Shown here: positions 1-8,150 of the stretch, in pieces | Position numbering within the stretch: position 1 is the stretch's first letter | Layout: the number at the start of each line of letters is the position of its first letter | Assembly: GCF_028745515.1 (NCBI RefSeq) | Contig: NZ_JAQZSG010000011.1 | Coordinates: 91,847 to 155,846, forward strand | DNA length: 64,000 bases | DNA from: Paenibacillus thermotolerans | GTDB taxonomy: Bacteria > Bacillota > Bacilli > Paenibacillales > YIM-B00363 | Direction of reading: 5' to 3' | The notes under the pieces: generated by a model | Database searches by the model: none | What the model was told of the DNA's origin: nothing | The model's input: the letters and a program-made list of their open reading frames with translations, nothing else | Position numbers and translations under genes: made by a program

Positions 1-386
1 ACAAGTATCCTCATGCAGAGATTCACAACGAGATTTGCCTGGCGACCCAGGTACGGCAGGAGGCGGTAGCCGAGCAGGCGTCGCAGGCCGATTTGGTCGT
101 TGTGGTCGGCGATCCGCGAAGCAACAACTCCAACCGTCTCGCTCAAGTGTCGGAAGAGATCGCGGGCGTGAAGGCGTACCGCGTGGCCGATGTAACGGAA
201 ATTCAAACAGAATGGCTGCTTCCGCTCCGCAAGGTGGCCGTTACCTCCGGAGCGTCGACGCCTACGCCGATTACGAAGGAAGTCATCGCGTATTTGGAAG
301 CGTTCGATCCGAACGACCGGTCCACCTGGGAAATTCGCCGGACGGTAAATCCGAATAAGCTGCTGCCGATGGTGAAGGAAAGATAA
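1..386 (+). CDS. ispH: 4-hydroxy-3-methylbut-2-enyl diphosphate reductase IspH (LytB), 3' part
   Basis: The open frame runs in from the left edge and ends with TAA at 384-386, so only about the last 127 residues are present. IspH is the iron-sulfur enzyme of the last MEP-pathway step, making IPP and DMAPP. Visible family signatures are [12 protein letters not shown] near the edge (its Cys corresponds to the third cluster ligand), SNNSNRL for diphosphate binding, and TSGASTPTP near the C terminus. The start lies outside the window. A hairpin with a T-run follows at 411-443. Confidence 0.93.
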   Translation, partial: KYPHAEIHNEICLATQVRQEAVAEQASQADLVVVVGDPRSNNSNRLAQVSEEIAGVKAYRVADVTEIQTEWLLPLRKVAVTSGASTPTPITKEVIAYLEAFDPNDRSTWEIRRTVNPNKLLPMVKER

Positions 387-410
387 TTGAACTGTTGTAC
401 CCTTTGCGAG

Positions 411-443
411 ATCCCTTGCGTATATTTTGCGTAAGGGATTTTC
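411..443 (+). terminator. Terminator after ispH
   Basis: Inverted repeat with arms ATCCCTTGCG and CGTAAGGGAT around an AT-rich loop, followed by TTTT. Confidence 0.6.
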
Positions 444-532
444 GGCATGATTGCGCTCGCTCGAACATTTTTTCCTTGACGGGTTCTCGTTTCATCGCTT
501 ATAGTTACTTTAGTGCTTAAAAGCGTATAAGC

Positions 533-556
533 GTCGAAGTGTCGAAGTGTCGAAGT
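533..556. repeat. Three exact tandem copies of an 8-bp unit
   Basis: GTCGAAGT occurs three times head to tail in the leader of the DAHP synthase gene, with a related AAGTGTC just downstream. No function is visible. Confidence 0.7.
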
Positions 557-599
557 ATAAAAGTGTCTAAAAAGGAATCAGCAACGGGGAGTGGAGAGC

Positions 600-1649
600 A
601 TGATCGCGATTTTGTCCAACAAAGCAGGGGATGAGCGAATTCAAGAAATCGTGCAGCATATCGAGAAGCGGGGGCTGCAGGCGCACGTGTCCAAGGGGAC
701 GGACCGTACGGTCGTCGGAATTATCGGGAAATTCGAGCCTACGCTCGCGGAGCAATTGCGCCAGATGAAGGGCGTAGAGAACGTTATTAGAATATCGAAG
801 TCGTATAAGCTTGCGAGCCGCGATTTTCATCCGGATAATACGGTTATTGAAATTAAAGGCGTAAAGATCGGCGGAGACGAGCTTGTCATTATGGGCGGTC
901 CGTGCGCGGTCGAATCGCGGGAGCAAATTATGGAGATCGCCGCGCGCGTGAAAGCGGCCGGAGCGCAAGTGCTTCGCGGCGGCGCGTTCAAGCCCCGTAC
1001 CGGTCCATACAGCTTCCAAGGCGTCGGGGTGGAAGGACTCGAGTGGATGGCCGAAGCGGGAGAAAAGTACGGCCTGCTTACGATTACGGAAGTTATGACT
1101 CCGGAGTATGCGGACGTATGCGCGCAATACGCGGATATTCTCCAGGTCGGCACGCGCAACATGCAGAACTTCGATCTGCTGCGCAAGCTCGGCACGCTGG
1201 ATAAGGCTGTCCTGCTAAAGCGCGGCTTCAGCGCCACTTACGATGAGTGGCTGAACGCGGCGGAGTATATTTTGGCCGGCGGCAATCCGAACGTCATGCT
1301 TTGCGAGCGCGGCATCCGCACCTTCGAATCGTACACGCGCAACACGCTGGATTTGACGGCGATCCCGGTCATGCATCAATTGAGCCACTTGCCGGTCATC
1401 TCCGACCCGAGCCACGGCACGGGACGCCGCGAGCTGGTGGAAACGATGTCCAAGGCTTCCGTAGCAGCCGGCGCGGACGGTTTGATTGTCGAGATGCATA
1501 CGGATCCGGACAATTCCATGACGGGAGACGGTGTTCAATCGTTGTTCCCGGATCAGTTCGACAACCTGCTGCGGGACTTGGAGAAGATGGCGCCGCTCGT
1601 CGGACGCACGTTCTCGACTCCGAAGCAGCCGGTATACGCTCAGAAGTAA
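600..1649 (+). CDS. aroF: 3-deoxy-7-phosphoheptulonate (DAHP) synthase, type I-beta with N-terminal ferredoxin-like domain
   Basis: Catalyses condensation of PEP and erythrose 4-phosphate, the first step of the shikimate pathway. 349 residues from ATG 600, which has GGGGAG upstream at good spacing; GTG 591 is a poorer in-frame alternative. Residues 1-70 look like the ferredoxin/ACT-like regulatory domain known from Thermotoga-type enzymes rather than the chorismate mutase domain fused in B. subtilis AroA. Catalytic-barrel signatures are [26 protein letters not shown] and [10 protein letters not shown]. Monocistronic, with a terminator at 1666-1695. Confidence 0.93.
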   Translation: MIAILSNKAGDERIQEIVQHIEKRGLQAHVSKGTDRTVVGIIGKFEPTLAEQLRQMKGVENVIRISKSYKLASRDFHPDNTVIEIKGVKIGGDELVIMGGPCAVESREQIMEIAARVKAAGAQVLRGGAFKPRTGPYSFQGVGVEGLEWMAEAGEKYGLLTITEVMTPEYADVCAQYADILQVGTRNMQNFDLLRKLGTLDKAVLLKRGFSATYDEWLNAAEYILAGGNPNVMLCERGIRTFESYTRNTLDLTAIPVMHQLSHLPVISDPSHGTGRRELVETMSKASVAAGADGLIVEMHTDPDNSMTGDGVQSLFPDQFDNLLRDLEKMAPLVGRTFSTPKQPVYAQK

Positions 1650-1665
1650 ATTGAAAGATAGTGTG

Positions 1666-1695
1666 GCCTGTCGTGCCTGGCGCGGCAGGCTTTTA
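1666..1695 (+). terminator. Terminator after DAHP synthase
   Basis: GCCTGTCG and CGGCAGGC arms around a short loop, then TTTTATG. Confidence 0.7.
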
Positions 1696-1722
1696 TGTGT
1701 TGACACGGCACGGGGCGTAACC

Positions 1723-2026
1723 TTAGTACCAAACTTTGGTGCTAACTCAGTCGAGCGGCGGGGAAGTGGCAGGGTTAGTACCAACTTTTGGTGCTAACGC
1801 CGGAGCGTCACCGTTATCCGGTTTACGCCGCCGAAGTTAACGGAACGAAATGTCCGCTAAAAACCGCCTAACCCCTAAAAGCTGCGAATTAACGGAACAA
1901 GTTGTCCGCTAATCGCCCGAAAACCGCCAATGACCGGCGATTCAAGCGAATTAACGGACATTCGGGTCCGCTAATGAGCCCTTTTAGCCGGTTTCGACAA
2001 AATTAGCGGACATCCGGTTCCGTTAG
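1723..2026. repeat. Six phased palindromes in an intergenic region
   Basis: Six 23-24-bp imperfect palindromes start at 1723, 1775, 1837, 1889, 1951 and 2003. Start-to-start distances alternate 52, 62, 52, 62, 52, close to whole turns of B-DNA. The first two have the form TTAGTACCAA...TTGGTGCTAA. The other four have the form TTARCGGA-N8-TCCGYTAR. They lie between the DAHP synthase terminator and the converging small ORF at 2044-2235. TTARCGGA palindromes resemble dispersed Paenibacillus intergenic repeats, which is recollection and untested here. Confidence 0.75.
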
Positions 2027-2043
2027 CGCCAAAGCGATTCGCG

Positions 2044-2235
2044 TCAGTTCCCGAAGCAGTGGTAACCGACGTACCGGCAGCACCGGCGATACCGGTAGTA
2101 CCTGAGATATCGGCAGTTCCGGGGATACCGGCAGCGTCGGCAGTATCGGAAACGCCGAAAGCATCGACAGTACTGATGGCGTCCGCATGGACAAAAGAGA
2201 TCAGAGTTTTTGGTGATAAGTCGCCCATTCTTCAT
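2044..2235 (-). CDS. Small Cys/Arg/Tyr-rich repeat protein, unknown; possible spore coat peptide
   Basis: 63 residues starting at an ATG 10 nt after a strong GGGGAGG site on the minus strand. After an 18-residue leader the protein is built of CRY, CRR, YRY and FRR triplets, with about 10 Cys, 16 Arg and 9 Tyr. The DNA shows a matching 9-bp periodicity (accggcagc-like units) over roughly 2062-2180. Such Tyr- and Cys-rich low-complexity basic proteins recall crosslinked spore coat components (CotG/CotC-like in style, not in sequence). The plus-strand frame over the same DNA has no good ribosome site. Function is inference. Confidence 0.5.
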   Translation of the reverse strand: MKNGRLITKNSDLFCPCGRHQYCRCFRRFRYCRRCRYPRNCRYLRYYRYRRCCRYVGYHCFGN

Positions 2236-2282
2236 ACATTCATTTCCTCCCCGGTTTACAATTACCAAACCCCACCACACCG

Positions 2283-2357
2283 TGTCACAATACCTAACAC
2301 GAAATTTAAAAATACCTTACATAAGTGTTGACGAATCGAAAAGGACGCGTATATAAT
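2283..2357 (+). promoter_or_regulatory. glnA promoter with GlnR/TnrA-type boxes
   Basis: TGTCACAATACCTAACA at 2283-2299 matches the GlnR/TnrA consensus TGTNA-N7-TNACA fully. A second, one-mismatch copy lies at 2305-2321, 22 bp on. They are followed by TTGACG (2328-2333), an 18-bp spacer and TATAAT (2352-2357). The layout suggests repression of glnA by GlnR when nitrogen is plentiful. Confidence 0.75.
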
Positions 2358-2436
2358 AAACCACAAGGATAATTAATTTACTGAACGATTCGTACCAATA
2401 TAAAAAGGAACGTTCGGATTTGGGGAGGGTATAAGC

Positions 2437-3861
2437 ATGTCTGTGCAAAATTTGCTAAACCTTATCAAGGAAAAAAATATCGAGTGGATCGATTTCCGGT
2501 TCATCGGGTTGTCCGGAAGACAGCAGCACATCTCATTGCCTGCAGTAGAAGTTGACGCGGAAACTTTCGTTAACGGCGTTGCGTTCGACGGTTCCTCGAT
2601 CCCTGGCTTCCGCGGCATTGAAAACTCCGATATGGTTATGATCCCGGTGCCTGAGACAGCTTACATCGATCCGTTTACCGCTCATCCGACGTTGATCGTA
2701 ATGTGCGATATCTTTACACCGGATGGGGAGCGTTACGACCGCGATCCGCGCGGCATCGCTCAGAAAGCCGAAGAGTATTTGCAATCCACCGGTATCGGTA
2801 CGGCCGCTTATTTCGGTCCTGAATCGGAGTTCTTTATCTTTGACGACGTTCGCTTTGAATCCGGCATGAATAAATCTTACTTCGAAGTAGATTCGGTAGA
2901 AGCCGCATGGAATAGCGGCCGCAAGGAAGACGGCGGCAACCTTGGCTTCAAGGTGCCTGTCAAGGGCGGCTATGTTCCGGTACAACCGGTCGATACCCAG
3001 CAAGATATCCGCAGCGAAATGTGCAATTTGCTGATGGAAGCGGGCCTTCGCATCGACCGTCATCACCACGAAGTGGCAACGGCGGGCCAAGGCGAAATCA
3101 ACTTCCGTTTCGATACGCTTACGAAAACGGCAGACAACCTGATGAAATACAAATACATCGTTCATAACACGGCTCGTAAATACGGAAAGACGGCAACGTT
3201 CATGCCGAAGCCGCTCTTCGGAGACAACGGCAGCGGAATGCACGTGCACCAATCGATCTTCGACGGCGACACTCCGCTGTTCTGGGAAAAAGGCGCATAC
3301 GCAAACATGAGCGAGCTTGCAATGTACTACATCGGCGGCATTCTGCACCACGCTCCGGCGCTGATCGCCTTTACGAACCCGAGCACGAACTCGTTCAAGC
3401 GTTTGGTTCCGGGCTATGAAGCTCCGGTTAACCTCGCCTTCTCCAAGGGCAACCGTTCCGCGGCGGTTCGGATCCCGGTCGCAGCGGTAACGCCTAAAGG
3501 CGCGCGCATCGAGTTCCGTACGCCGGACTCCACTGCGAATCCGTATCTTGCATTCGCGGCTATGCTGATGGCGGGTTTGGACGGCATCAAGAACAAGATC
3601 GATCCCCGCAAGCTCGGCTACGGTCCGATGGACAAGAACATCTACGAGCTGTCCGACGAGGAGAAGAAAGATATCCGCAGCGTACCGGGCTCCATGGAAG
3701 AGTCGCTCGACGCACTCGAAGCGGACTACGAATTCCTTACCCAAGGCAGCGTATTTACGAAGGAATTCATCGAAAACTACGTGGAAATGAAGCGCGCCGA
3801 AGCGAAATCGGTAAACATCCGCATTCATCCGTACGAGTACAACCTGTACTACGACTTGTAA
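2437..3861 (+). CDS. glnA: Glutamine synthetase, GSI-beta-like type
   Basis: Makes glutamine from glutamate, ammonia and ATP. 474 residues, longer than the 444-residue GSI-alpha of B. subtilis. It carries the GSI-beta-type insertion after EFFIFDDVRF (AWNSGRKEDGGN through VKGGY) and a DKNIYELSDEE segment at the place of the adenylylated Tyr loop (NLYDLPPEE) of enteric enzymes. Other signatures are VAFDGSSIPGF, HHEVATAGQGE, KPLFGDNGSGMHVHQS and NRSAAVRIP. RBS GGGGAGG precedes ATG 2437. There is no adjacent glnR. It is probably a second glutamine synthetase gene of the organism. Confidence 0.93.
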   Translation: MSVQNLLNLIKEKNIEWIDFRFIGLSGRQQHISLPAVEVDAETFVNGVAFDGSSIPGFRGIENSDMVMIPVPETAYIDPFTAHPTLIVMCDIFTPDGERYDRDPRGIAQKAEEYLQSTGIGTAAYFGPESEFFIFDDVRFESGMNKSYFEVDSVEAAWNSGRKEDGGNLGFKVPVKGGYVPVQPVDTQQDIRSEMCNLLMEAGLRIDRHHHEVATAGQGEINFRFDTLTKTADNLMKYKYIVHNTARKYGKTATFMPKPLFGDNGSGMHVHQSIFDGDTPLFWEKGAYANMSELAMYYIGGILHHAPALIAFTNPSTNSFKRLVPGYEAPVNLAFSKGNRSAAVRIPVAAVTPKGARIEFRTPDSTANPYLAFAAMLMAGLDGIKNKIDPRKLGYGPMDKNIYELSDEEKKDIRSVPGSMEESLDALEADYEFLTQGSVFTKEFIENYVEMKRAEAKSVNIRIHPYEYNLYYDL

Positions 3862-3877
3862 AACGCAATCTTAAAAA

Positions 3878-3912
3878 GACCGTCCGGGACTGTTCCCGGA
3901 CGGTTATTCTTC
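3878..3912 (+). terminator. Terminator after glnA
   Basis: Strong stem ACCGTCCGGGA / TCCCGGACGGT with a short loop, then TTATTCTTCTTT. Confidence 0.85.
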
Positions 3913-4015
3913 TTTAAAAGCCGATTATTCGAAAGCTATAACGGCAACAATCTTGAAAAGGGGGAAGGAGGGCGTTACAGTGGTAATAAGGCAAGATAAG
4001 CAAAGGGGTAAAAAG

Positions 4016-4861
4016 ATGTCTTCAGACTTTCGTATAACCGGACCTAACGCTTCGACGCCGGAATGCAACGACCAGGTGCTGTACATCTGCTCGGACTCCG
4101 TCGGCGAAACGGCCGAGGCGGTTGCCCGCGCTACGATCCGCCAATTCGAAGGGAAATCGATACGTATTAAACGGATCGGACACGTGAAGCAGGTGTCGGA
4201 GGTTCGCAAAGTCGTCAATGAAGCGAAGGAGCACGGGAGCTTTATCGCCTATACGCTGGTCCAGCCGAAGCTAAGAGAAGCGATGAAGGATGAAGCCGCA
4301 AGGCTCGGTGTAAAGGCGGTCGACATTATGGGCCCCATGCTTCAGGCGTTCACCGATACGTTCCATGACGCGCCGAAGCGCAAGCCGGGTCTGCTCCACG
4401 AAATGGACGACGATTATTTTCGCCGGGTGGAAGCGGTGGAGTTTTCCGTCAGGTATGACGACGGCCGCGACCCGTCAGGCTTGCTGCAAGCTCAAGTCGT
4501 GCTGATCGGCGTCTCGCGAACGTCCAAAACGCCGCTAAGCATGTTTTTGGCGCATAAAGGCTACAAAGTCGCCAATTGGCCGCTCATTCCGGAGGTCGGG
4601 CTGCCGACCGAGTTCGAGAAGCTCGAGACAAGCCGCATCTTCGGACTTGTTATGAATGCGGAGGCGATTCATAAAATCCGCACCGAGCGGCTGAAGGCGG
4701 TAGGATTGCCGCCGGGGGCGAAATATGCGACCATGGAGCGAATCGAGCAGGAGCTGAAATACGGACAAGAAATAATGAAGAAGCTTCGATGCCGGGTGAT
4801 CGACGTTTCCGATAAAGCGATCGAAGAGACGGCGGGCATCATTATGGGATATTTCTCTTGA
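4016..4861 (+). CDS. ppsR: Pyruvate, phosphate dikinase / PEP synthase regulatory protein (DUF299 kinase-pyrophosphorylase, YqfL-like)
   Basis: Bifunctional ADP-dependent kinase and Pi-dependent pyrophosphorylase that switches PPDK or PEP synthase off and on by Thr phosphorylation. About 281 residues from ATG 4016 (GGGG upstream); GTG 3980 behind GGAGGG is an in-frame alternative. Signatures are LYICSDSVGETAEAV at the N terminus, KPGLLHEMDDDYFRRVEAVEF, YDDGRDPSG, and the P-loop-like LIGVSRTSKTPLSMFLA. No PPDK gene is in the window. It ends just before serC. Confidence 0.9.
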   Translation: MSSDFRITGPNASTPECNDQVLYICSDSVGETAEAVARATIRQFEGKSIRIKRIGHVKQVSEVRKVVNEAKEHGSFIAYTLVQPKLREAMKDEAARLGVKAVDIMGPMLQAFTDTFHDAPKRKPGLLHEMDDDYFRRVEAVEFSVRYDDGRDPSGLLQAQVVLIGVSRTSKTPLSMFLAHKGYKVANWPLIPEVGLPTEFEKLETSRIFGLVMNAEAIHKIRTERLKAVGLPPGAKYATMERIEQELKYGQEIMKKLRCRVIDVSDKAIEETAGIIMGYFS

Positions 4862-4923
4862 AAGCCGTGGAAACTCGCTGTATCATTACGGGTAATATTC
4901 AGATAAATAGGAGTGTGGAGAGT

Positions 4924-6012
4924 GTGGCGAAACGAGCGTACAACTTTAACGCCGGACCGGCGGCGCTTCCGATTGAAGTGCTGCAAACCGCGGCGGAGGA
5001 AATGACGGATTACAAAGGTACGGGCATGTCCGTTATGGAAATGTCACACCGGAGCAAGCAGTTTGAAGACTTGAACAACGAGACGCAAAGCTTGTTCAAG
5101 GAGCTGCTCGGTTTGCCCGACGGCTATAAGGTTTTGTTCCTTCAAGGCGGCGCGAGCACGCAGTTTGCCATGATCCCGATGAACCTGCTCGGAGCGGGCA
5201 AATCGGCGGGTTACGTGCTGACGGGGGCGTGGGCGACGAAAGCTTACAAGGAAGCTCAGCTGTTCGGCGATACGTTCGCGGCCGGCTCGTCGAAAGAGTC
5301 GGGATACCGGAGGGTGCCGGATATTTCGGGATTCGCGACGCCGGACAATGCGGCGTATTTGCACGTCACTTCGAATGAAACGATCGAAGGCGTCCAGTTC
5401 CAGCGGTTCCCCGAAACGGGCAATGTGCCGCTGATCGCCGACATGTCCAGCGATATATTGAGCCGTCCGGTCGACGCGTCGAAATTCGCTCTCATATACG
5501 CCGGCGCCCAAAAAAATCTCGGACCTTCCGGCGTGACCGTCGTGATCGCCAGGGAAGAACTCGTATCCGAGTCGCCGAAGCACCTGGCGACCATGCTTCG
5601 CTATGACACTCATGCGCAAAGCAACTCTTTGTACAATACGCCGCCTTCCTTTTCGGTTTATATCATGAATTTGGTGCTGCGCTGGATTCGCGATAACGGC
5701 GGACTCGCCGCGATGGAGCGCAAAAATATCGAAAAGACGGATTTAATCTATAAAGCGATCGATGACAGCGCGGGTTTATATGTAGGACATGCCGACAAGC
5801 CATTCCGCTCCCGAATGAACATTACGTTCCGCCTGAACGACGAAGCGTTGGAGAAGACGTTCCTGAAGGAAGCGGAGGCGGCAGGATTTGTCGGTCTGAA
5901 AGGACACCGCAGCGTCGGCGGCTGCAGAGCGTCCACCTACAACGCAGTACCTTACGAATCATGCAAAGCGCTCGCCGAGTTCATGACGGATTTCCGCCTG
6001 CGCCATATGTAA
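4924..6012 (+). CDS. serC: Phosphoserine aminotransferase
   Basis: PLP enzyme of serine biosynthesis, converting 3-phosphohydroxypyruvate and glutamate to phosphoserine. 362 residues from GTG 4924, with TAGGAG about 10 nt upstream; a TTG at 4858 in the same frame would add an unrelated 22-residue tail. Signatures are AYNFNAGPAALP, LFLQGGASTQFA, ADMSSDILS and IYAGAQKNLGPSGVT with the PLP lysine. C-terminal GHRSVGGCRASTYNA is typical of the family. The start lies 60 nt after the regulator gene and trmL follows by 19 nt, so the three may be cotranscribed. Confidence 0.95.
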   Translation: MAKRAYNFNAGPAALPIEVLQTAAEEMTDYKGTGMSVMEMSHRSKQFEDLNNETQSLFKELLGLPDGYKVLFLQGGASTQFAMIPMNLLGAGKSAGYVLTGAWATKAYKEAQLFGDTFAAGSSKESGYRRVPDISGFATPDNAAYLHVTSNETIEGVQFQRFPETGNVPLIADMSSDILSRPVDASKFALIYAGAQKNLGPSGVTVVIAREELVSESPKHLATMLRYDTHAQSNSLYNTPPSFSVYIMNLVLRWIRDNGGLAAMERKNIEKTDLIYKAIDDSAGLYVGHADKPFRSRMNITFRLNDEALEKTFLKEAEAAGFVGLKGHRSVGGCRASTYNAVPYESCKALAEFMTDFRLRHM

Positions 6013-6031
6013 AAGAGGTGTTCCTAAGAGA

Positions 6032-6496
6032 ATGGCATTTCATATTATGCTTGTCGAACCTGAAATACCCGCCAATACGGGCAACATATCCAGAACGTGC
6101 GCCGGAACCGATACGCATCTTCATCTGGTGAAGCCGCTCGGCTTCTCGATCGAGGACCGCGAGCTGAAGCGGGCGGGGCTGGACTACTGGCCGTCCGTAA
6201 AGCTTCATGTGCACGACTCCTTCGATGAAGCGGTTGCCGAGTGCGAAGGCGGACGGTTTTTCCTGGCTACGACGAAAGCTAAGAAGTCGTATGCCGATTT
6301 CGAATATCGGGACGGGGACGTGTTTGTGTTCGGCAAAGAGACGGCCGGCTTATCGCAGTCGATTTTGAGCCGATACCCGGACACGCTGATCCGGATTCCG
6401 ATCAACGACAACATTCGTTCGTTAAACTTGTCCAATTCGGTTGCCATCGTGTTGTTCGAAGCGCTTCGGCAAACGTCGTTTCCCGGGTTAAGGTAA
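6032..6496 (+). CDS. trmL: tRNA (cytidine(34)-2'-O)-methyltransferase TrmL
   Basis: SPOUT-fold methyltransferase that modifies the wobble base of tRNA-Leu. 154 residues, the normal family length. Signatures are LVEPEIPANTGNISRTCA, HLVKPLGF, the knot motif VFGKETAGLS and RIPINDNIRSLNLSNSVAIVLFEALRQ. AGAGGTG lies upstream of ATG 6032. A terminator follows directly. Confidence 0.95.
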   Translation: MAFHIMLVEPEIPANTGNISRTCAGTDTHLHLVKPLGFSIEDRELKRAGLDYWPSVKLHVHDSFDEAVAECEGGRFFLATTKAKKSYADFEYRDGDVFVFGKETAGLSQSILSRYPDTLIRIPINDNIRSLNLSNSVAIVLFEALRQTSFPGLR

Positions 6497-6510
6497 CTAT
6501 CTAGAATCAA

Positions 6511-6552
6511 GAGCCGCGATGTATGCGTGATGCATGCATTGCGGCTTTTTTT
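6511..6552 (+). terminator. Terminator after trmL
   Basis: Long imperfect stem AGCCGC..ATG / CAT..GCGGCT followed by seven T. Confidence 0.85.
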
Positions 6553-6650
6553 AACGATGCGCCAACGGATAACTAACTCACGCCACAGACGCTAAACTCC
6601 GACTTTTGGCGCTGATGCGTACTTTTTCTAGGCAATAACTGCATCGTTGT

Positions 6651-6681
6651 CCGTTAGAAAGCTCCGGCTTTTCCGTAACGG
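6651..6681. repeat. 31-bp palindrome upstream of ymaF-like gene
   Basis: CCGTTA and TAACGG form the outer arms and AAAGC and GCTTT the inner arms, around TCCG. No T-run follows, so it is not an obvious terminator. It may be a structured leader or a dispersed repeat. Confidence 0.5.
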
Positions 6682-6763
6682 GAACCAAGGGCGATTGTCC
6701 ATTACGAAAAAAGTGAGTCATACATATAGCTGTAACATCAATGCTAAGGAGGCGTTACAGCCT

Positions 6764-7153
6764 ATGAAAAATATTCCGGTCAAAGGCTTCGTCGTGCATT
6801 CGGACAACGGAGACGGAGAGCATTCGCACCGGTTATACATTACTTCCTGGAACGGAAGGCAGGTGCATGTGCATCCTTTCGCCGGTACGACTTCGTTCGA
6901 CGACGGACATGTGCATCAATACGCGGGAACGACGGAGCCTGCACCTACAGGCGTACAGCACACTCACGGCTATTATGTGGAAACGAGCTTCAATCACGGG
7001 CACACTCACGTCATCCGGGGCGTAACCGGGCCGTCGGTGCCGCTTGCGGGAGGCGGCCATATTCATTACTTCGAAGGGGTTACAACCGTTAACGGCCGTA
7101 CGCCCCACACGCATCATTACCGGGGGCATACCGGGAACGAAAGCGGACGATGA
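6764..7153 (+). CDS. YmaF family protein
   Basis: 129 residues from ATG 6764, with AAGGAGG at ideal spacing. The protein is made of His-rich blocks of the type HSHRLYIT, HVHPFAGTTSF, HVHQYAGTT, HTHGYYVET, HTHVIRGVTG and HIHYFEGVTT, about 20-25 residues each, as in B. subtilis YmaF. The family's function is not established; regular His-x-His pairs suggest metal binding. No signal peptide or membrane segment. A second, reversed family member lies at 15046-15429 next to the gerP operon. Confidence 0.85.
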   Translation: MKNIPVKGFVVHSDNGDGEHSHRLYITSWNGRQVHVHPFAGTTSFDDGHVHQYAGTTEPAPTGVQHTHGYYVETSFNHGHTHVIRGVTGPSVPLAGGGHIHYFEGVTTVNGRTPHTHHYRGHTGNESGR

Positions 7154-7273
7154 GCGAAAATAGGGGGTGCGGCGGAGCTGACGGATAAAATCGCTGCCCC
7201 CTATTTTATGGATCCAGCATAAACCAGCATATGGTAAAATTGGAGTACATTCACGCGGCCGGGGGTGATCGTT

Positions 7274-7444
7274 TTGTCCAACATTCTCTATGTATTATGG
7301 GCGGTACTATTGGGCGTCGTTTCTTTTTTTACCGGGGAAGTCGTTACGTATGTAATGTTAGGTTTTATATTGCTGGCATTGAACAATATTCACAAAGTAA
7401 TGAAAGAGATTTCGCGGAAAATGGAACGAAAAGACGGAAGCTGA
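7274..7444 (+). CDS. Small membrane protein, unknown
   Basis: 56 residues from TTG 7274 behind GGGGGTGAT; GTG 7265 is an in-frame alternative. Residues 3-19 (ILYVLWAVLLGVVSFFT) and 22-40 (EVVTYVMLGFILLALNN) form two hydrophobic segments, followed by a basic tail KEISRKMERKDGS. The next gene starts 9 nt downstream behind its own AGGTGAT, so the two look translationally linked. No family recognised. Confidence 0.6.
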   Translation: MSNILYVLWAVLLGVVSFFTGEVVTYVMLGFILLALNNIHKVMKEISRKMERKDGS

Positions 7445-7453
7445 GGTGATCTA

Positions 7454-8020
7454 TTGTTCGTGCGCATTAGGGAGAAAATGATATATATCAAAAACGCTTT
7501 GATGATCGTAATCCCGGTTTTATTCATCCTGATGCTTTGGTGGTTTCAGCCTGCCAAATCTTTGTATGATCGAATCGAAAGTGCGTTGCGTTTAGCAAAT
7601 CCCCATTATCAACAATTGCTGCACGTTCATGTCGATCGGCAATGGTCCATAGCGTTCTTCAAGACGGAAAGAGGAGAACTGGGGGCAGGCCTGCTGGAAG
7701 AGAGATACGGCCGATTCAAAGTCGCCGATTTACTCGGGAGACATCCGATACATACGGGAAAAGCCTTGGACTGGTATGGGATTGAGCACAGCGAGCGTAA
7801 TATTCATTTGCTGTTTGGGATCGTTCAAGATCCGAACGTATCGCAAATTATTTTGATCAGCGAGAGGAATAAAGCGGCGCGCATCATTTCCGAAGGAAAC
7901 CTTACGATTTGGTATTCGTTGATGGAGGACGGCTTGAACCTGCCGGTTACGATCCGCGCAACGAATCGGAACGGAGACGTTATATATGAAACGGGAGATG
8001 CGGAATATTGGGGCCAATAA
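7454..8020 (+). CDS. Membrane-anchored protein, unknown
   Basis: 188 residues from TTG 7454 (AGGTGAT upstream). One N-terminal transmembrane segment (about 13-30, NALMIVIPVLFILMLWWF) and an outward globular domain of about 150 residues with no recognised motif. It follows the small membrane protein at 7274-7444 by 9 nt and forms a two-gene unit with it. Confidence 0.75.
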   Translation: MFVRIREKMIYIKNALMIVIPVLFILMLWWFQPAKSLYDRIESALRLANPHYQQLLHVHVDRQWSIAFFKTERGELGAGLLEERYGRFKVADLLGRHPIHTGKALDWYGIEHSERNIHLLFGIVQDPNVSQIILISERNKAARIISEGNLTIWYSLMEDGLNLPVTIRATNRNGDVIYETGDAEYWGQ

Positions 8021-8150
8021 AGAAGGCATGTCGTCAATGATCTCTCGGTTTGCCGCAGGAAGTATATAAGAGGAAAAGGATATTATATATAAACTATCGA
8101 AATGGTTAGGAAATGTTGAAACTACCGTAATTCAAGGAGGTTGGTTAACT

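Noticed and set aside
1723..2026. Possible CRISPR array
   Set aside because: Units are palindromes with two different sequences and 28-39-bp gaps that are themselves partly related. No cas genes in the window.
2059..2331. Plus-strand ORF VPAAPAIPVVPEISAVPGIPAAS, collagen- or elastin-like
   Set aside because: No ribosome site, and it runs over the glnA control region. The minus-strand frame has a strong site and a better amino-acid pattern.
2533..3828. 431-residue minus-strand ORF inside glnA
   Set aside because: Long antisense frame caused by codon bias of glnA. No ribosome site and no protein family features.
7231..7449. 72-residue plus-strand ORF
   Set aside because: Shadow of the membrane protein at 7274-7444, which lies in another frame with a proper start.
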